64,000 bases of DNA, from the NCBI GenBank assembly GCA_030428705.1, contig JAUIDI010000004.1, positions 62,001 through 126,000 of the forward strand, given 5' to 3'. The notes below the pieces were generated by a model. That model ran no database searches. It was not told the DNA's origin and saw nothing but the letters and a program-made list of their open reading frames with translations. Numbering within the stretch: position 1 is the stretch's first letter; each line of letters begins with the position of its first letter. Below are positions 24,467 through 33,372 of the stretch, in pieces. Source of the stretch: Bacteroidia bacterium. GTDB taxonomy: Bacteria; Bacteroidota; Bacteroidia; Flavobacteriales; Flavobacteriaceae. A program made the translations under genes and the position numbers.

Positions 24467-25593
24467 CCATGAAAAATATTTCTTTTTTGCTAGTATTTTG
24501 TTTTGTTCTATTTCAGACTGCTGCCCAAGAGTTGGCCTTGGTAGTGGACGATGGCAAGGTTGCCTATATCGATACCTCGGGCAAGCAGATCATAAAGACC
24601 GATTTCAAAAAAGCCGCCAGTTTTTCGAATGGGCTGGCAGCGGCCCAAGAAGGAAAAAAATGGGGGTTTATCGATTCTTCGGGCAAATGGGCGATTGAAC
24701 CGCAATACGATAAAGTGAAGGCATTCAATTCGGGATTGGCCCTGGTCTCCAAGGATGACCAATGGAGCTATATCAAAACTTCCGGTGAGACATTGGCAAT
24801 CGATGCCCCTGATAAGTATTTCGATTTCAACGATGGTGTTGCACTGTATCGGAAAGGAGAAAAAATAGGGCTTCTCGGTACTGATGGAAAGCTAATTCTC
24901 GAACCTACGTACAAAACGATTAAAAATTTCTGGGATGGCCATGCCAAAATCAGCAATGGGGACCTTTGGGGGTTGATAAACACAAAAGGGGAAGTCGTGA
25001 TTCCTGCTGAATACGAAGAAGTCGGAACTTATAATAAAAATGGTATTTGGGGAAGAAAAGGTAACGATTACGGCGTCTTTATCAATTGGAAATTTACCCC
25101 GGTCCCCGGAGCGACCAGAATTTGGGATTTCAATGACACTTCTGATTTGACCTATGCACAAAAAGGTGAAAAAATCGGCTTTATAAACAATCAGGGGAAG
25201 TGGGTAATCGATGCCTCGTTCGATAAGGCCCGGGCTTTCTCAAACGGATTGGCCCCTGTAATGAAAGATAAAAAATGGGGATATATTGATGGCAAGGGTA
25301 CCCAAATTGTCGGTTTTCAATACAAGGATGCCGAAACTTTTTCATCCGACGGTCTTGCACCGGTAAAAGAAAAATTATGGGGCTTTATCGATTCTACCGG
25401 TAAATTGGTCATCCCCATGGAATATGACATTTCAGTAGGGTTTTCCTTCTTTCAAAAAAATGCCGAAAAAGGTTTTATCAACGGCCTGGCCCGGGTAAAG
25501 ACTAAAAAGGGTTGGGGGTATATCGATAAAACCGGTAAACTTCTAGGCGACAAATGGTACAAGAATGCGGAACTTTTTGTCAACGTTAAATAG
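24463..25593 (+). CDS. WG-repeat exported protein
   Basis: A 376-residue exported protein with a signal peptide (cleavage near TAAQ, residue 22) and about nine WG repeats of roughly 38-45 residues (WGFID, WSYIK, WGLIN, WGYID, with K-x-G-K spacers). WG repeats form beta-propeller-like or solenoid folds; their ligands are generally unknown. It overlaps the ammonia-lyase stop by 4 bases and is followed after 20 bases by the FabG gene, so it is in the pigment operon, but no pigment function is known to me. Confidence 0.88.
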   Translation: MTMKNISFLLVFCFVLFQTAAQELALVVDDGKVAYIDTSGKQIIKTDFKKAASFSNGLAAAQEGKKWGFIDSSGKWAIEPQYDKVKAFNSGLALVSKDDQWSYIKTSGETLAIDAPDKYFDFNDGVALYRKGEKIGLLGTDGKLILEPTYKTIKNFWDGHAKISNGDLWGLINTKGEVVIPAEYEEVGTYNKNGIWGRKGNDYGVFINWKFTPVPGATRIWDFNDTSDLTYAQKGEKIGFINNQGKWVIDASFDKARAFSNGLAPVMKDKKWGYIDGKGTQIVGFQYKDAETFSSDGLAPVKEKLWGFIDSTGKLVIPMEYDISVGFSFFQKNAEKGFINGLARVKTKKGWGYIDKTGKLLGDKWYKNAELFVNVK

Positions 25594-25613
25594 TTCATGC
25601 CATTAAAGATTCA

Positions 25614-26369
25614 ATGAAGGACGAAAAAGCCGAAAAGGTAAAGTACGCTTTGGTAACTGGCGGCTCAAGGGGTATTGGCCGTGCCATCTGCGTGCAATTG
25701 GCCAAAGACCTCAATTATCGCATACTTATCAATTATAACGGCAATAAAAACGCCGCAGAAGAAACTTTGGAACAAGTTGAAGCTGTTGGTGGAAAAGGTG
25801 AAACATTACAATTCAATGTTGCCGATGCCGAAGGGGTTAAATCCACTATCGAGACTTGGCATGAGAACCATAAGAATGCCGTTATAGAAGTCATTATAAA
25901 CAATGCGGGCATCACCAGAGATGGACTCTTCATGTGGATGCCCCAAGAAGATTGGACGTCGGTCATCGATACCAGTCTCAATGGGTTCTACAATGTTACG
26001 AATACCCTGATTCAAAAACTGCTGGTCAATAAATATGGAAGGATTATCAACATGGTATCCGTTTCGGGGTTGAAAGGCACCCCCGGCCAGACCAATTACT
26101 CCGCGGCAAAAGGTGCCGTTATTGGTGCGACCAAGGCCCTTGCCCAAGAAGTTGCCAAAAGAAACGTTACTGTGAATGCGGTCGCTCCAGGATTCATCAA
26201 AACCGATATGACCGAAGAACTGAACGAACAGGAATTGAAAAAAATGATTCCGGTAAATCGTTTCGGCACCGCTGAAGAAGTTGCCCACATAGTTTCTTTT
26301 TTGGCATCGTCAAAATCTTCCTATATTACCGGTGAAGTCATTAATATCAATGGTGGCATTTATTCTTGA
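25614..26369 (+). CDS. 3-oxoacyl-ACP reductase (FabG-type SDR)
   Basis: A 251-residue short-chain dehydrogenase: cofactor loop GGSRGIG, NNAGI, and the catalytic Tyr and Lys in NYSAAK. It reduces the beta-keto group after each polyene extension (the ApeQ role) using NADPH. It comes 20 bases after the WG-repeat gene and 44 before the first ketosynthase. The first residues (KDEKAEKVKY) are a short non-conserved extension. Confidence 0.93.
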   Translation: MKDEKAEKVKYALVTGGSRGIGRAICVQLAKDLNYRILINYNGNKNAAEETLEQVEAVGGKGETLQFNVADAEGVKSTIETWHENHKNAVIEVIINNAGITRDGLFMWMPQEDWTSVIDTSLNGFYNVTNTLIQKLLVNKYGRIINMVSVSGLKGTPGQTNYSAAKGAVIGATKALAQEVAKRNVTVNAVAPGFIKTDMTEELNEQELKKMIPVNRFGTAEEVAHIVSFLASSKSSYITGEVININGGIYS

Positions 26370-26404
26370 AACTTTAGTATCTTAGGTATAGCTGCAAAAT
26401 CCAC

Positions 26405-26410
26405 GGAGGA
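26405..26410 (+). promoter_or_regulatory. Strong Shine-Dalgarno before ketosynthase 1
   Basis: GGAGGA lies 3 bases before the ATG at 26414. Such a strong site is unusual among these genes and fixes the start of the ketosynthase. Confidence 0.6.
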
Positions 26411-26413
26411 ACA

Positions 26414-27640
26414 ATGAAGCGAGTAGTAATTACGGGCATGGGTATTTATTCATGTATCGGTAAAAATCTTGACGAGGTTAAAACCTCGCTTTATGAGGGA
26501 AAGTCGGGTATCATCCATGACCCGTCTAGAATCGATTTCGGATTTCGTTCACCACTTACCGGAATGGTAGAAGACCCCGACCTGAAATCAATGTTGTCGA
26601 GAAGACAGCGAATCAGTCTCAGCCAAGAGGGCGGATATGCCTATTCCGCCACCGAGGAGGCCTTGCAAATGGCCCGTATAGATCAAGACTTTTTGGACAC
26701 ACGAGAAGTGGGCATTCTATACGGTAACGACAGTACAGCCAAATCTACCATAGAAGCGGTGGATACGGTGCGGGAGAAAGGCGATACCACCCTTGTCGGT
26801 TCAGGAGCCATCTTCAAAGCGATGAATTCGACCGTAACGATGAACCTTTCGACCATCTATAAATTGAAGGGTATCAACCTGACCGTGAGTGCGGCCTGTG
26901 CCAGCGGCTCACATTCGATCGGTCTTGCATATCACTTGATCAAAAGCGGCCTGCAAGATTGCATCATCGCCGGAGGTGCCCAAGAAATAAATCCTGAAGC
27001 AATGGCAAGCTTCGATGGCCTTGGCGTCTTTGCCACGAACATTGAAAATCCCGAGAAGGCTTCACGCCCTTTTGACAAAGACAGAAATGGGCTCGTACCA
27101 AGTGGTGGTGCGGCTTCCGTAGTCATTGAGAGCTACGAATCTGCGATAAAGCGCGGGGCGACCATTTTGGCCGAAATCATTGGGTACGGCTTCTCGTCGA
27201 ACGGTGATCATATTTCGACCCCCAATGTCGAAGGCCCTGCCAAAGCCATGAAACTTGCCTTGAAAGGTGCCGACCTACCCCCTTCCGCAATCGACTATGT
27301 CAATGCCCATGCCACCTCTACCCCGGTCGGCGATGCCAATGAGGCCAAAGCCATTTTTGAAGTGTTCGGCAAAAATAATCCCTATGTGAGTTCGACAAAA
27401 TCAATGACCGGCCATGAATGTTGGATGGCAGGGGCCAGTGAAATAATCTACTCTATTTTGATGATGCAGAACTCCTTTATCGCACCCAATATCAATCTGG
27501 AAAATCCTGATGAAAACTCCTCGAAATTAAACCTTGTCAACAAAACCCTAAATAAAAAAATTGACGTATTTTTGTCGAATTCATTCGGGTTTGGAGGAAC
27601 AAATTCCGCACTGATCTTAAGAAAGCCGGATTTGTCTTGA
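26414..27640 (+). CDS. Beta-ketoacyl-ACP synthase 1 (FabB/FabF-like)
   Basis: A 408-residue ketosynthase with a full C-H-H triad: Cys162 (SAACASGSH), His299 (NAHATSTP) and His334 (MTGHECWMAG). The ATSTP and HECWMAG wording differs from the other two complete ketosynthases in the cluster, so it has its own branch. It makes C-C bonds from malonyl-ACP. Being next to FabG and followed by an ACP, an acyltransferase, DarA and DarB, it may serve the resorcinol or the aryl half. Confidence 0.93.
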   Translation: MKRVVITGMGIYSCIGKNLDEVKTSLYEGKSGIIHDPSRIDFGFRSPLTGMVEDPDLKSMLSRRQRISLSQEGGYAYSATEEALQMARIDQDFLDTREVGILYGNDSTAKSTIEAVDTVREKGDTTLVGSGAIFKAMNSTVTMNLSTIYKLKGINLTVSAACASGSHSIGLAYHLIKSGLQDCIIAGGAQEINPEAMASFDGLGVFATNIENPEKASRPFDKDRNGLVPSGGAASVVIESYESAIKRGATILAEIIGYGFSSNGDHISTPNVEGPAKAMKLALKGADLPPSAIDYVNAHATSTPVGDANEAKAIFEVFGKNNPYVSSTKSMTGHECWMAGASEIIYSILMMQNSFIAPNINLENPDENSSKLNLVNKTLNKKIDVFLSNSFGFGGTNSALILRKPDLS

Positions 27641-27669
27641 CTTTTACACTGAATGATAATTTTTGGTTC

Positions 27670-27698
27670 TTGTTTCCAATAAATTAGCCTAAATTTTG
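27670..27698 (+). promoter_or_regulatory. Promoter before the first ACP gene
   Basis: TTG (27670-27672) is followed after 17 nt by TAAATTTTG (27690-27698), close to the Bacteroidota -33/-7 pattern but with one extra base inside the -7 box. It lies 43 bases before the ACP start. Confidence 0.45.
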
Positions 27699-27741
27699 TT
27701 ATAGAAAAGGTTTAACAAGTTCAAAACAAGCGAAAAATAGG

Positions 27742-27987
27742 ATGATGACGAAAGAAGTTATTATTGAGAAAGTAGATGCCTTCCTCATCGATGAATTTGA
27801 GGTCGAAGAAGAAGTATTGGTGCCCGAGGCCAATCTAAAGGATGCGCTTGACCTTGACAGTCTTGACTTTGTCGATCTGGTGGTAGCGGTCGAGAGCAGT
27901 TTTGGGGTGAAATTAGTAGGCGAAGACTTTGTAAACGTAAACACACTTCAGAATTTCTACGATCTTATCGAAAGAAAAGTCAGCTGA
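27742..27987 (+). CDS. Acyl carrier protein 1
   Basis: An 81-residue acidic four-helix ACP. The phosphopantetheine attachment Ser40 is in ALDLDSLDFVDL. It differs from the other ACP at 38753-39010, so the cluster keeps two carriers. Two in-frame ATGs (27742, 27745) are equally possible. It is followed by an acyltransferase after 4 bases. Confidence 0.92.
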   Translation: MMTKEVIIEKVDAFLIDEFEVEEEVLVPEANLKDALDLDSLDFVDLVVAVESSFGVKLVGEDFVNVNTLQNFYDLIERKVS

Positions 27988-27991
27988 CCAA

Positions 27992-28897
27992 TTGCCGGAA
28001 CCACAAATAATAGAGACCGAATGGAAAGGCAGGTCCAGAGGCACCCTGCTGGGCTATAAAATTTATATTTTCGTTCTCAAAAACTTTGGCCTGAATGTCG
28101 CCTATTTATTGCTCCGAATAATTGTTTTTTACTATTTTCTGTTTTCATACAGAAGCTCGAAAACCATTTATCCCTATTTTAGAAAAAGACTTGGTTATTC
28201 GAGGCTTCGTTCAATTGTCAGCATTTATAAAAACTACTATCTACTAGGGCAAACGTTGTCGGATCGTGTTACCGTATCGACCGGCTATCGTGATGTTTTC
28301 GATTACACCCATGATGGAATCGAAAAAATAGACCATCTATTGAAAAAGGGGCAGGGCGGTATTTTGATCAGTGGTCATTTGGGTAATTTTGAAATTTCCC
28401 ATTATTTTTTGGAAAATCGGTATTCCAATTCAAAAATAAGCATGGTAACGACCCAGACCGAGCAAGAGAACATTCAAGAATATCTAAATCAAGTGAGCAC
28501 TGCCACTAGTTTGGAACTGATTTTGGTCAAAGAGGATATGTCCCATATTTTTGAGATTCATACTGCATTGGACAAGGGCGGGCTGGTCGTGATAACCGGT
28601 GACCGGTTTATGGCGGGCAGTAAGTATCTGACCGAAAACTTATTGGGCGCTCCTGCTAAATTTCCCCTTGGACCGTTCCAATTAGCCTCGCGCCTCAAGG
28701 TACCCGTTCTTTTCGTGTATGTAATGAAGGGCAAAAAGAGAAGTTACCGCCTATATGCCAGAACTGCCGATACCAATGCCAATACTCCACAATTGTTGTT
28801 AAAGGAATATACCAAGAGTATGGAATGGATATTGGGGAAATATCCGTTGCAATGGTTCAACTATTTTGATTTTTGGGGAGATAACGCTAGAAAATGA
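27992..28897 (+). CDS. Lysophospholipid acyltransferase (LpxL/HtrB-like)
   Basis: A 301-residue membrane-associated acyltransferase with an N-terminal hydrophobic helix (about residue 25-50) and the H-x4-E motif HLGNFE (about residue 129). LpxL-type enzymes use acyl-ACP to acylate a hydroxyl lipid. In aryl-polyene clusters this family is the usual candidate for joining the polyene to a lipid or to the resorcinol. The start is TTG at 27992, as no suitable in-frame ATG exists near. It overlaps DarA by 4 bases. Confidence 0.87.
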   Translation: MPEPQIIETEWKGRSRGTLLGYKIYIFVLKNFGLNVAYLLLRIIVFYYFLFSYRSSKTIYPYFRKRLGYSRLRSIVSIYKNYYLLGQTLSDRVTVSTGYRDVFDYTHDGIEKIDHLLKKGQGGILISGHLGNFEISHYFLENRYSNSKISMVTTQTEQENIQEYLNQVSTATSLELILVKEDMSHIFEIHTALDKGGLVVITGDRFMAGSKYLTENLLGAPAKFPLGPFQLASRLKVPVLFVYVMKGKKRSYRLYARTADTNANTPQLLLKEYTKSMEWILGKYPLQWFNYFDFWGDNARK

Positions 28898-29820
28898 AAG
28901 AAGTACTCGTAATACATTACTCGCAAACCGGTCAACTAACGACCATACTTGAAAATATCGTAGCCACATTGCATAGCGATAAAATCAATATTTCCTACTA
29001 TGAGATAGTGCCGGATCCAATTTTTGAATTCCCGTGGAAAAAAGAAAAATTCTACGACGCCTTTCCTGAAACTTTTTTGCAGATCCCTTCTAAATTCCAT
29101 CCCCCAAAACCGGAAATACTTGATAAAAAATATGATTTGGTCCTCTTTGGGTATCAGGTCTGGTTCTTGACGCCATCCATCCCCATCAACTCTTTTTTAA
29201 AATCCGATTTTGCCAAGCGGTTGTTAAAAGACACCCCGGTCGTTACTATCGTGACCTGCCGAAATATGTGGATCCAGGCACAGGAAAAAATGAAGCGGCT
29301 TTTGTCGGATGCAAGTGCGAAACTTGTGGGCCATATCGCTTTAGTAGACAGACACATTAACCATATCAGTGTAATTACCATCGCACATTGGATGTTCTCC
29401 GGAAGAAAAGACAGGTATTTGGGTATTTTTCCAAGGCCGGGGGTTTCGGATGATGATATCGCCAATGCCGAAAAATTTGCCCATCCCATTGAACAAGCAT
29501 TATTGTCCAACAATTTTTCAGATCTTCAAGAAAACCTCCTGAGGCTCGATGCGGTTCGCATCAATCCATTTTTGGTGCGTACCGATGAAAGAGGTAATGT
29601 TTTGTTCTCGAAATGGGCGAACCTGATCATTAAAAAGGGGAATCCGGGCAATCCCAAACGACTTAAATGGATTGCTTTGTTCAAATATTATTTGTTATTT
29701 GCCATCTGGGTCATAGCACCAATAGTTTTTGTTGTATTTTTGCTGACTTATTTGCCCATGACCTCGAAACGGAATAGCGAGCGAAAGTACTATTCCTCGG
29801 TGTCTTTAAAGGAGAATTGA
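28894..29820 (+). CDS. darA: Dialkylresorcinol-forming enzyme DarA
   Basis: A 308-residue protein with an N-terminal flavodoxin-like phosphate loop (HYSQTGQL, residue 8-15) and one or two C-terminal hydrophobic helices (about 260-290). It matches the DarA family that works with DarB. DarB makes a cyclohexanedione from two acyl units; DarA, as I recall from published work, converts it to the resorcinol, and a flavin-type fold fits an oxidative step. It overlaps both neighbours, so the pair is co-translated. Confidence 0.88.
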   Translation: MKEVLVIHYSQTGQLTTILENIVATLHSDKINISYYEIVPDPIFEFPWKKEKFYDAFPETFLQIPSKFHPPKPEILDKKYDLVLFGYQVWFLTPSIPINSFLKSDFAKRLLKDTPVVTIVTCRNMWIQAQEKMKRLLSDASAKLVGHIALVDRHINHISVITIAHWMFSGRKDRYLGIFPRPGVSDDDIANAEKFAHPIEQALLSNNFSDLQENLLRLDAVRINPFLVRTDERGNVLFSKWANLIIKKGNPGNPKRLKWIALFKYYLLFAIWVIAPIVFVVFLLTYLPMTSKRNSERKYYSSVSLKEN

Positions 29821-30953
29821 TGAAGGACGTTTATATCACGAGAATATCCAAATTTTTGCCCAATAAACCTGTTGAAAATGAAGAGATGGAGGAAAAACTG
29901 GGCGTTATCAATGGCAAGGCTTCAAAGGCAAGGCGCGTAGTACTTCGCAACAACCGCATCCAAAAACGCTACTATGCCATAGATGAAAATGGCGAAGTAA
30001 GCCATAACAATGCGCAATTGACCGCCAAGGCCGTCGAAGAACTGTGCGATAATGATTTTACCGTTCAAGATATCGAGCTATTATCCAGCGGAACTTCTAG
30101 CCCCGATCAGATATTGCCTTCGCATACGGCAATGGTACACGGTTTTCTAAAAAACCGCACTATGGAGATCAATTCGGCATCCGGGGCCTGCTGTTCTGGT
30201 ATGAACGCCTTGAAATATGGCTATATGTCCGTAAAGACGGGACAGGTGAACAATGCCGTCTGTACAGGATCTGAAAGAACCTCATCATGGATGAAATCCG
30301 ATGTTTTCGAAAACGAGGTGGAACATCTTCAACAATTGGAAAACAATCCGATTCTCGCTTTCAACAAAGAATTTTTGCGTTGGATGCTTTCCGACGGAGC
30401 GGGCGCTTTCTTGCTTGAAAATGAGCCTAAAGGCGATACCCCTTTAAAAATCGAATGGATACAAGGATTTTCATATGCCCATGAAATGGAAACCTGTATG
30501 TACGCCGGTGGGGAAAAACTGGAAAGCGGACAATTGAAACCTTGGAGCGAATACCCCGCCAAGAAGTGGGGTGAAATATCGCTGTTTGCCATGAAACAAG
30601 ATACGCGCCTTCTCGGTGAGAACATCTTGAAGAAAGGCGTAGCAAGTTTAAAACTGGCCTACGAACATCATGGTATCGGTCCCGATGATGTCGATTACTA
30701 CCTGCCACATATTTCATCATATTACTTCAAGCAAGGACTCTATGACGAAATGAAATCGCAAGGTGTCGAAATGCCCTGGGACAAGTGGTTCTTGAACCTG
30801 GATCATGTCGGAAACATCGGTGCGGCCTCAATTTATGTGATGCTTGAAGAGCTGAAGGCCTCCGGCAAACTAAAAAAAGGAGACAAAATATTGTTCCATG
30901 TCCCTGAAAGTGCGCGTTTCTCCTATATGTATGCCTATCTGACCGTTTGTTGA
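29820..30953 (+). CDS. darB: Dialkylresorcinol ketosynthase DarB (FabH-like)
   Basis: A 377-residue KAS III-like enzyme. The catalytic set is Cys125 (SGACCSGMN), His in LPHISSY and Asn in DHVGNIG. DarB condenses two fatty-acid derived units head to head to form the ring of dialkylresorcinols. The ATG at 29820 overlaps the darA stop (TGATG pattern). This gene pair is the marker that separates flexirubin-type clusters from plain aryl-polyene clusters. Confidence 0.92.
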   Translation: MKDVYITRISKFLPNKPVENEEMEEKLGVINGKASKARRVVLRNNRIQKRYYAIDENGEVSHNNAQLTAKAVEELCDNDFTVQDIELLSSGTSSPDQILPSHTAMVHGFLKNRTMEINSASGACCSGMNALKYGYMSVKTGQVNNAVCTGSERTSSWMKSDVFENEVEHLQQLENNPILAFNKEFLRWMLSDGAGAFLLENEPKGDTPLKIEWIQGFSYAHEMETCMYAGGEKLESGQLKPWSEYPAKKWGEISLFAMKQDTRLLGENILKKGVASLKLAYEHHGIGPDDVDYYLPHISSYYFKQGLYDEMKSQGVEMPWDKWFLNLDHVGNIGAASIYVMLEELKASGKLKKGDKILFHVPESARFSYMYAYLTVC

Positions 30954-31390
30954 TGGCCAATTCGGGAAACATAATCGCAGATGGGGAATTTCTAAGAAGC
31001 TTGATTCCACAAAAGAGTCCGTTTGTAATGGTCGATACGTTGACCGAGTATACCGAAAACCGAATCGTATCCGAATTCACCATCCCAAATAACAATATTC
31101 TAGTCGAAAAGGAACATTTTTCCGCCTCGGGACTCATTGAGAATATGGCCCAAACGGTTGCTCTCCATACGGGCTATAAATATTATATTAAAAAACTGCC
31201 CGCTCCGATAGGATATATAGGTGCCATTAAAAAAGCCGAAATCATCGCATTGCCCCAAATCGACCAAAAATTGGTGACTACGGTGGAAATTTTGCATGAT
31301 ATCATGGATGTGACTTTGGTACAGGCCAAAATCGAATGCGACGGGTCGTTGTTGGCATCAGGTGAAATGAAAACTATCTTGGCCAGTTGA
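30953..31390 (+). CDS. Hot-dog dehydratase-like protein A (ApeI/ApeP-like)
   Basis: A 145-residue single hot-dog domain. The FabZ acid is kept in LIENMAQ (Glu63), but the usual HFPGxPxMPG box is absent; a His55 (KEHFSASG) sits closer to the Glu than in FabZ. It resembles the short dehydratases of aryl-polyene clusters. The ATG at 30953 overlaps the darB stop. The very similar neighbour at 31391 suggests a pair, perhaps a heterodimer. Confidence 0.8.
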   Translation: MANSGNIIADGEFLRSLIPQKSPFVMVDTLTEYTENRIVSEFTIPNNNILVEKEHFSASGLIENMAQTVALHTGYKYYIKKLPAPIGYIGAIKKAEIIALPQIDQKLVTTVEILHDIMDVTLVQAKIECDGSLLASGEMKTILAS

Positions 31391-31852
31391 ATGAAAAAAC
31401 CGCGTTACGATATCAACATCGAGAATTTTCTCCCGCATCGAGAACCTATGTTATTGGCTACCGTAACATCGTATATCGATGAGGTTTCGGTCGTTACGCA
31501 CTTTAAGATTCCTGAAGATTGTATTTTTTTGGATAAGGATGGGAGACTTTCCGAGGCGGGCCTGATCGAAAATGCGGCGCAGGCTTCTTCGGCAATAGTC
31601 GGCCAAAGCTACTTCGATGATGATGACCTTGAGGGAACCGGCAACAAACTGGTCGGATACATCAGTGCCATAAAAAGAGCGGAAGTCTTTACATTGCCCA
31701 AGATAGATGAGTTACTGATAACCAAAGCGAAATTGGTTTCAAGATTCGATACGGGCACCATGAGTATTTGTACCATTACATCTTCCACTTTTAGAAACGA
31801 TGATTTAATCGTAGATTGTAACTTCAATTTTCTAATCCATGAAGTTGATTAG
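31391..31852 (+). CDS. Hot-dog dehydratase-like protein B (ApeI/ApeP-like)
   Basis: A 153-residue paralogue of protein A. It keeps the acid in LIENAAQ (Glu60), but the position of A's His55 is Arg52 and the HFPG box is again missing. Catalysis alone is therefore doubtful; it may be a partner subunit. It begins directly after the stop of the previous gene, with no gap. Confidence 0.8.
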   Translation: MKKPRYDINIENFLPHREPMLLATVTSYIDEVSVVTHFKIPEDCIFLDKDGRLSEAGLIENAAQASSAIVGQSYFDDDDLEGTGNKLVGYISAIKRAEVFTLPKIDELLITKAKLVSRFDTGTMSICTITSSTFRNDDLIVDCNFNFLIHEVD

Positions 31853-31928
31853 AAAACTTGAGTATACAGGTCGCATTCCGACCTTGCCGTTAAAAATCAA
31901 ATAATCGGGCAACCTAACGAGAAAGTCG

Positions 31929-32330
31929 ATGAAAAAGAAAGAAGTGCCACAGGACCACAGTAATCTGGCCTCTGCCAATATCAAGGATATGGTCTATGCC
32001 GTTGATGAAAATGGCGAATACACGACTGAACTAAGTACAGGGTGGGAACCCAAGACCATTGCCCTTGACAATGCCATTAAAGAAATCGAGGCGCGTGTCG
32101 AGGATGCAAGACAGCGCGTGCTAAAAAAAGAAACCAGTCCCATTGAGTATTATATGGAACTTCATAAAATGGACCTCCCTATTTTGGCCAGTTACATAGG
32201 TCTTTGGAAATGGCGGGTCAAAAGGCATTTCAAACCTTCGGTCTTTAAAAGGTTAAGTACCAAAACACTTCAAAAATATGCCGAGGTATTCGAGGTGACC
32301 GTCGAACAATTAAAGCATTTTGAATCATAA
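31929..32330 (+). CDS. Small hypothetical protein of the pigment cluster
   Basis: A 133-residue, hydrophilic, largely helical protein with no signal peptide. A Trp/Arg-rich stretch (WKWRVKRHF, about residue 96-104) may bind a membrane or nucleic acid. I do not recognise the domain, though it is of a type often seen beside BtrH-like genes in flexirubin clusters. It is 3 bases before that gene and likely works with it. Confidence 0.7.
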   Translation: MKKKEVPQDHSNLASANIKDMVYAVDENGEYTTELSTGWEPKTIALDNAIKEIEARVEDARQRVLKKETSPIEYYMELHKMDLPILASYIGLWKWRVKRHFKPSVFKRLSTKTLQKYAEVFEVTVEQLKHFES

Positions 32331-32333
32331 TCC

Positions 32334-33329
32334 ATGCAAATAGATTTTACGCACAAACAAGCCGCCCACTGCGAAAACGGGGTAGTTTCAAACTTGATGC
32401 GCCATAACGGTTTTGAAGTTAGCGAACCTATGGTCTTCGGCATTGGGTCGGGGCTATTATTCAGTTACCTTCCCTTTCTAAAAGTGAATTATGCGCCGGT
32501 ATTTACCTATCGTGCAATGCCTGGTTTGATTTTCAATCGTTTTGCGAAACGTACGGGAATAAAGGTGAAAAGGGAAAAGTTCAAGAACCCAGTGGATGCA
32601 AAGGCCAGGTTGGATGCCAATTTGGAAAAGGACAACCCGGTCGGGCTACAGGTAGGTGTTTATAGCCTGCCCTACTTTCCAGAAGAATATCGCTTTCATT
32701 TCAATGCACACAACATGGTCGTTTATGGAAGGGAAGGAGATACGTACCTGATAAGTGATCCCGTTATGGAAAGTGTCACCACATTGACTGCCAAAGAATT
32801 GGAAAAAGTCCGTTTTGCCAAGGGAGCTTTTGCCCCAAAGGGGCACATGTACTACCCTATTTCTTTTCCTGAGACACTGCAATTGGACAAAGCCATCGAA
32901 ATGGGAATCAAGCAGACCAGTCGAGATATGTTGGCTCCCGTGCCTATCGTCGGGGTAAAGGCAATGCGGTGGGTCGCGAGCAACATTCGCAAGTGGCCAA
33001 AAAAAATAGGTCCTAAAAAGGCGAACCATTATTTAGGACAGATTGTTCGCATGCAAGAGGAAATCGGTACGGGCGGTGGAGGTTTTCGTTATATCTATGC
33101 CGCGTTCCTGCAAGAATCCGGTCGCGTTTTGAACAATGCAAGACTATCTGAACTATCTCAGGAAATGACCGAAATAGGTGATCTTTGGCGTGATTTTGCG
33201 TTGGATGCGTCCCGTATTTACAAAAATAGAAGTGCCCAATCCGATGGATATAATAAGATAGCCCATCAGTTGGAAACCATTGCCGATCGCGAAGCGATTT
33301 TTTTTAAGACCCTTAAAAAGTCGGTCTGA
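32334..33329 (+). CDS. BtrH-like acyl-ACP-dependent acyltransferase
   Basis: A 331-residue protein with a papain-like BtrH N-terminal domain. The predicted triad is Cys13 (HCENGVVSN), His126 (FNAHNMVV) and Asp142 (LISDPV). The C-terminal half (about 170-330) is a helical DUF4872-like part. In butirosin biosynthesis BtrH moves an acyl group from an ACP to an amine. Here the likely donor is an aryl-polyenoyl or fatty acyl-ACP, and the acceptor may be a resorcinol or lipid hydroxyl. That is inference. Confidence 0.78.
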   Translation: MQIDFTHKQAAHCENGVVSNLMRHNGFEVSEPMVFGIGSGLLFSYLPFLKVNYAPVFTYRAMPGLIFNRFAKRTGIKVKREKFKNPVDAKARLDANLEKDNPVGLQVGVYSLPYFPEEYRFHFNAHNMVVYGREGDTYLISDPVMESVTTLTAKELEKVRFAKGAFAPKGHMYYPISFPETLQLDKAIEMGIKQTSRDMLAPVPIVGVKAMRWVASNIRKWPKKIGPKKANHYLGQIVRMQEEIGTGGGGFRYIYAAFLQESGRVLNNARLSELSQEMTEIGDLWRDFALDASRIYKNRSAQSDGYNKIAHQLETIADREAIFFKTLKKSV

Positions 33330-33372
33330 TCGATGGCCGGACATCTTACGATTATCTGAAGGATTTTATGAT

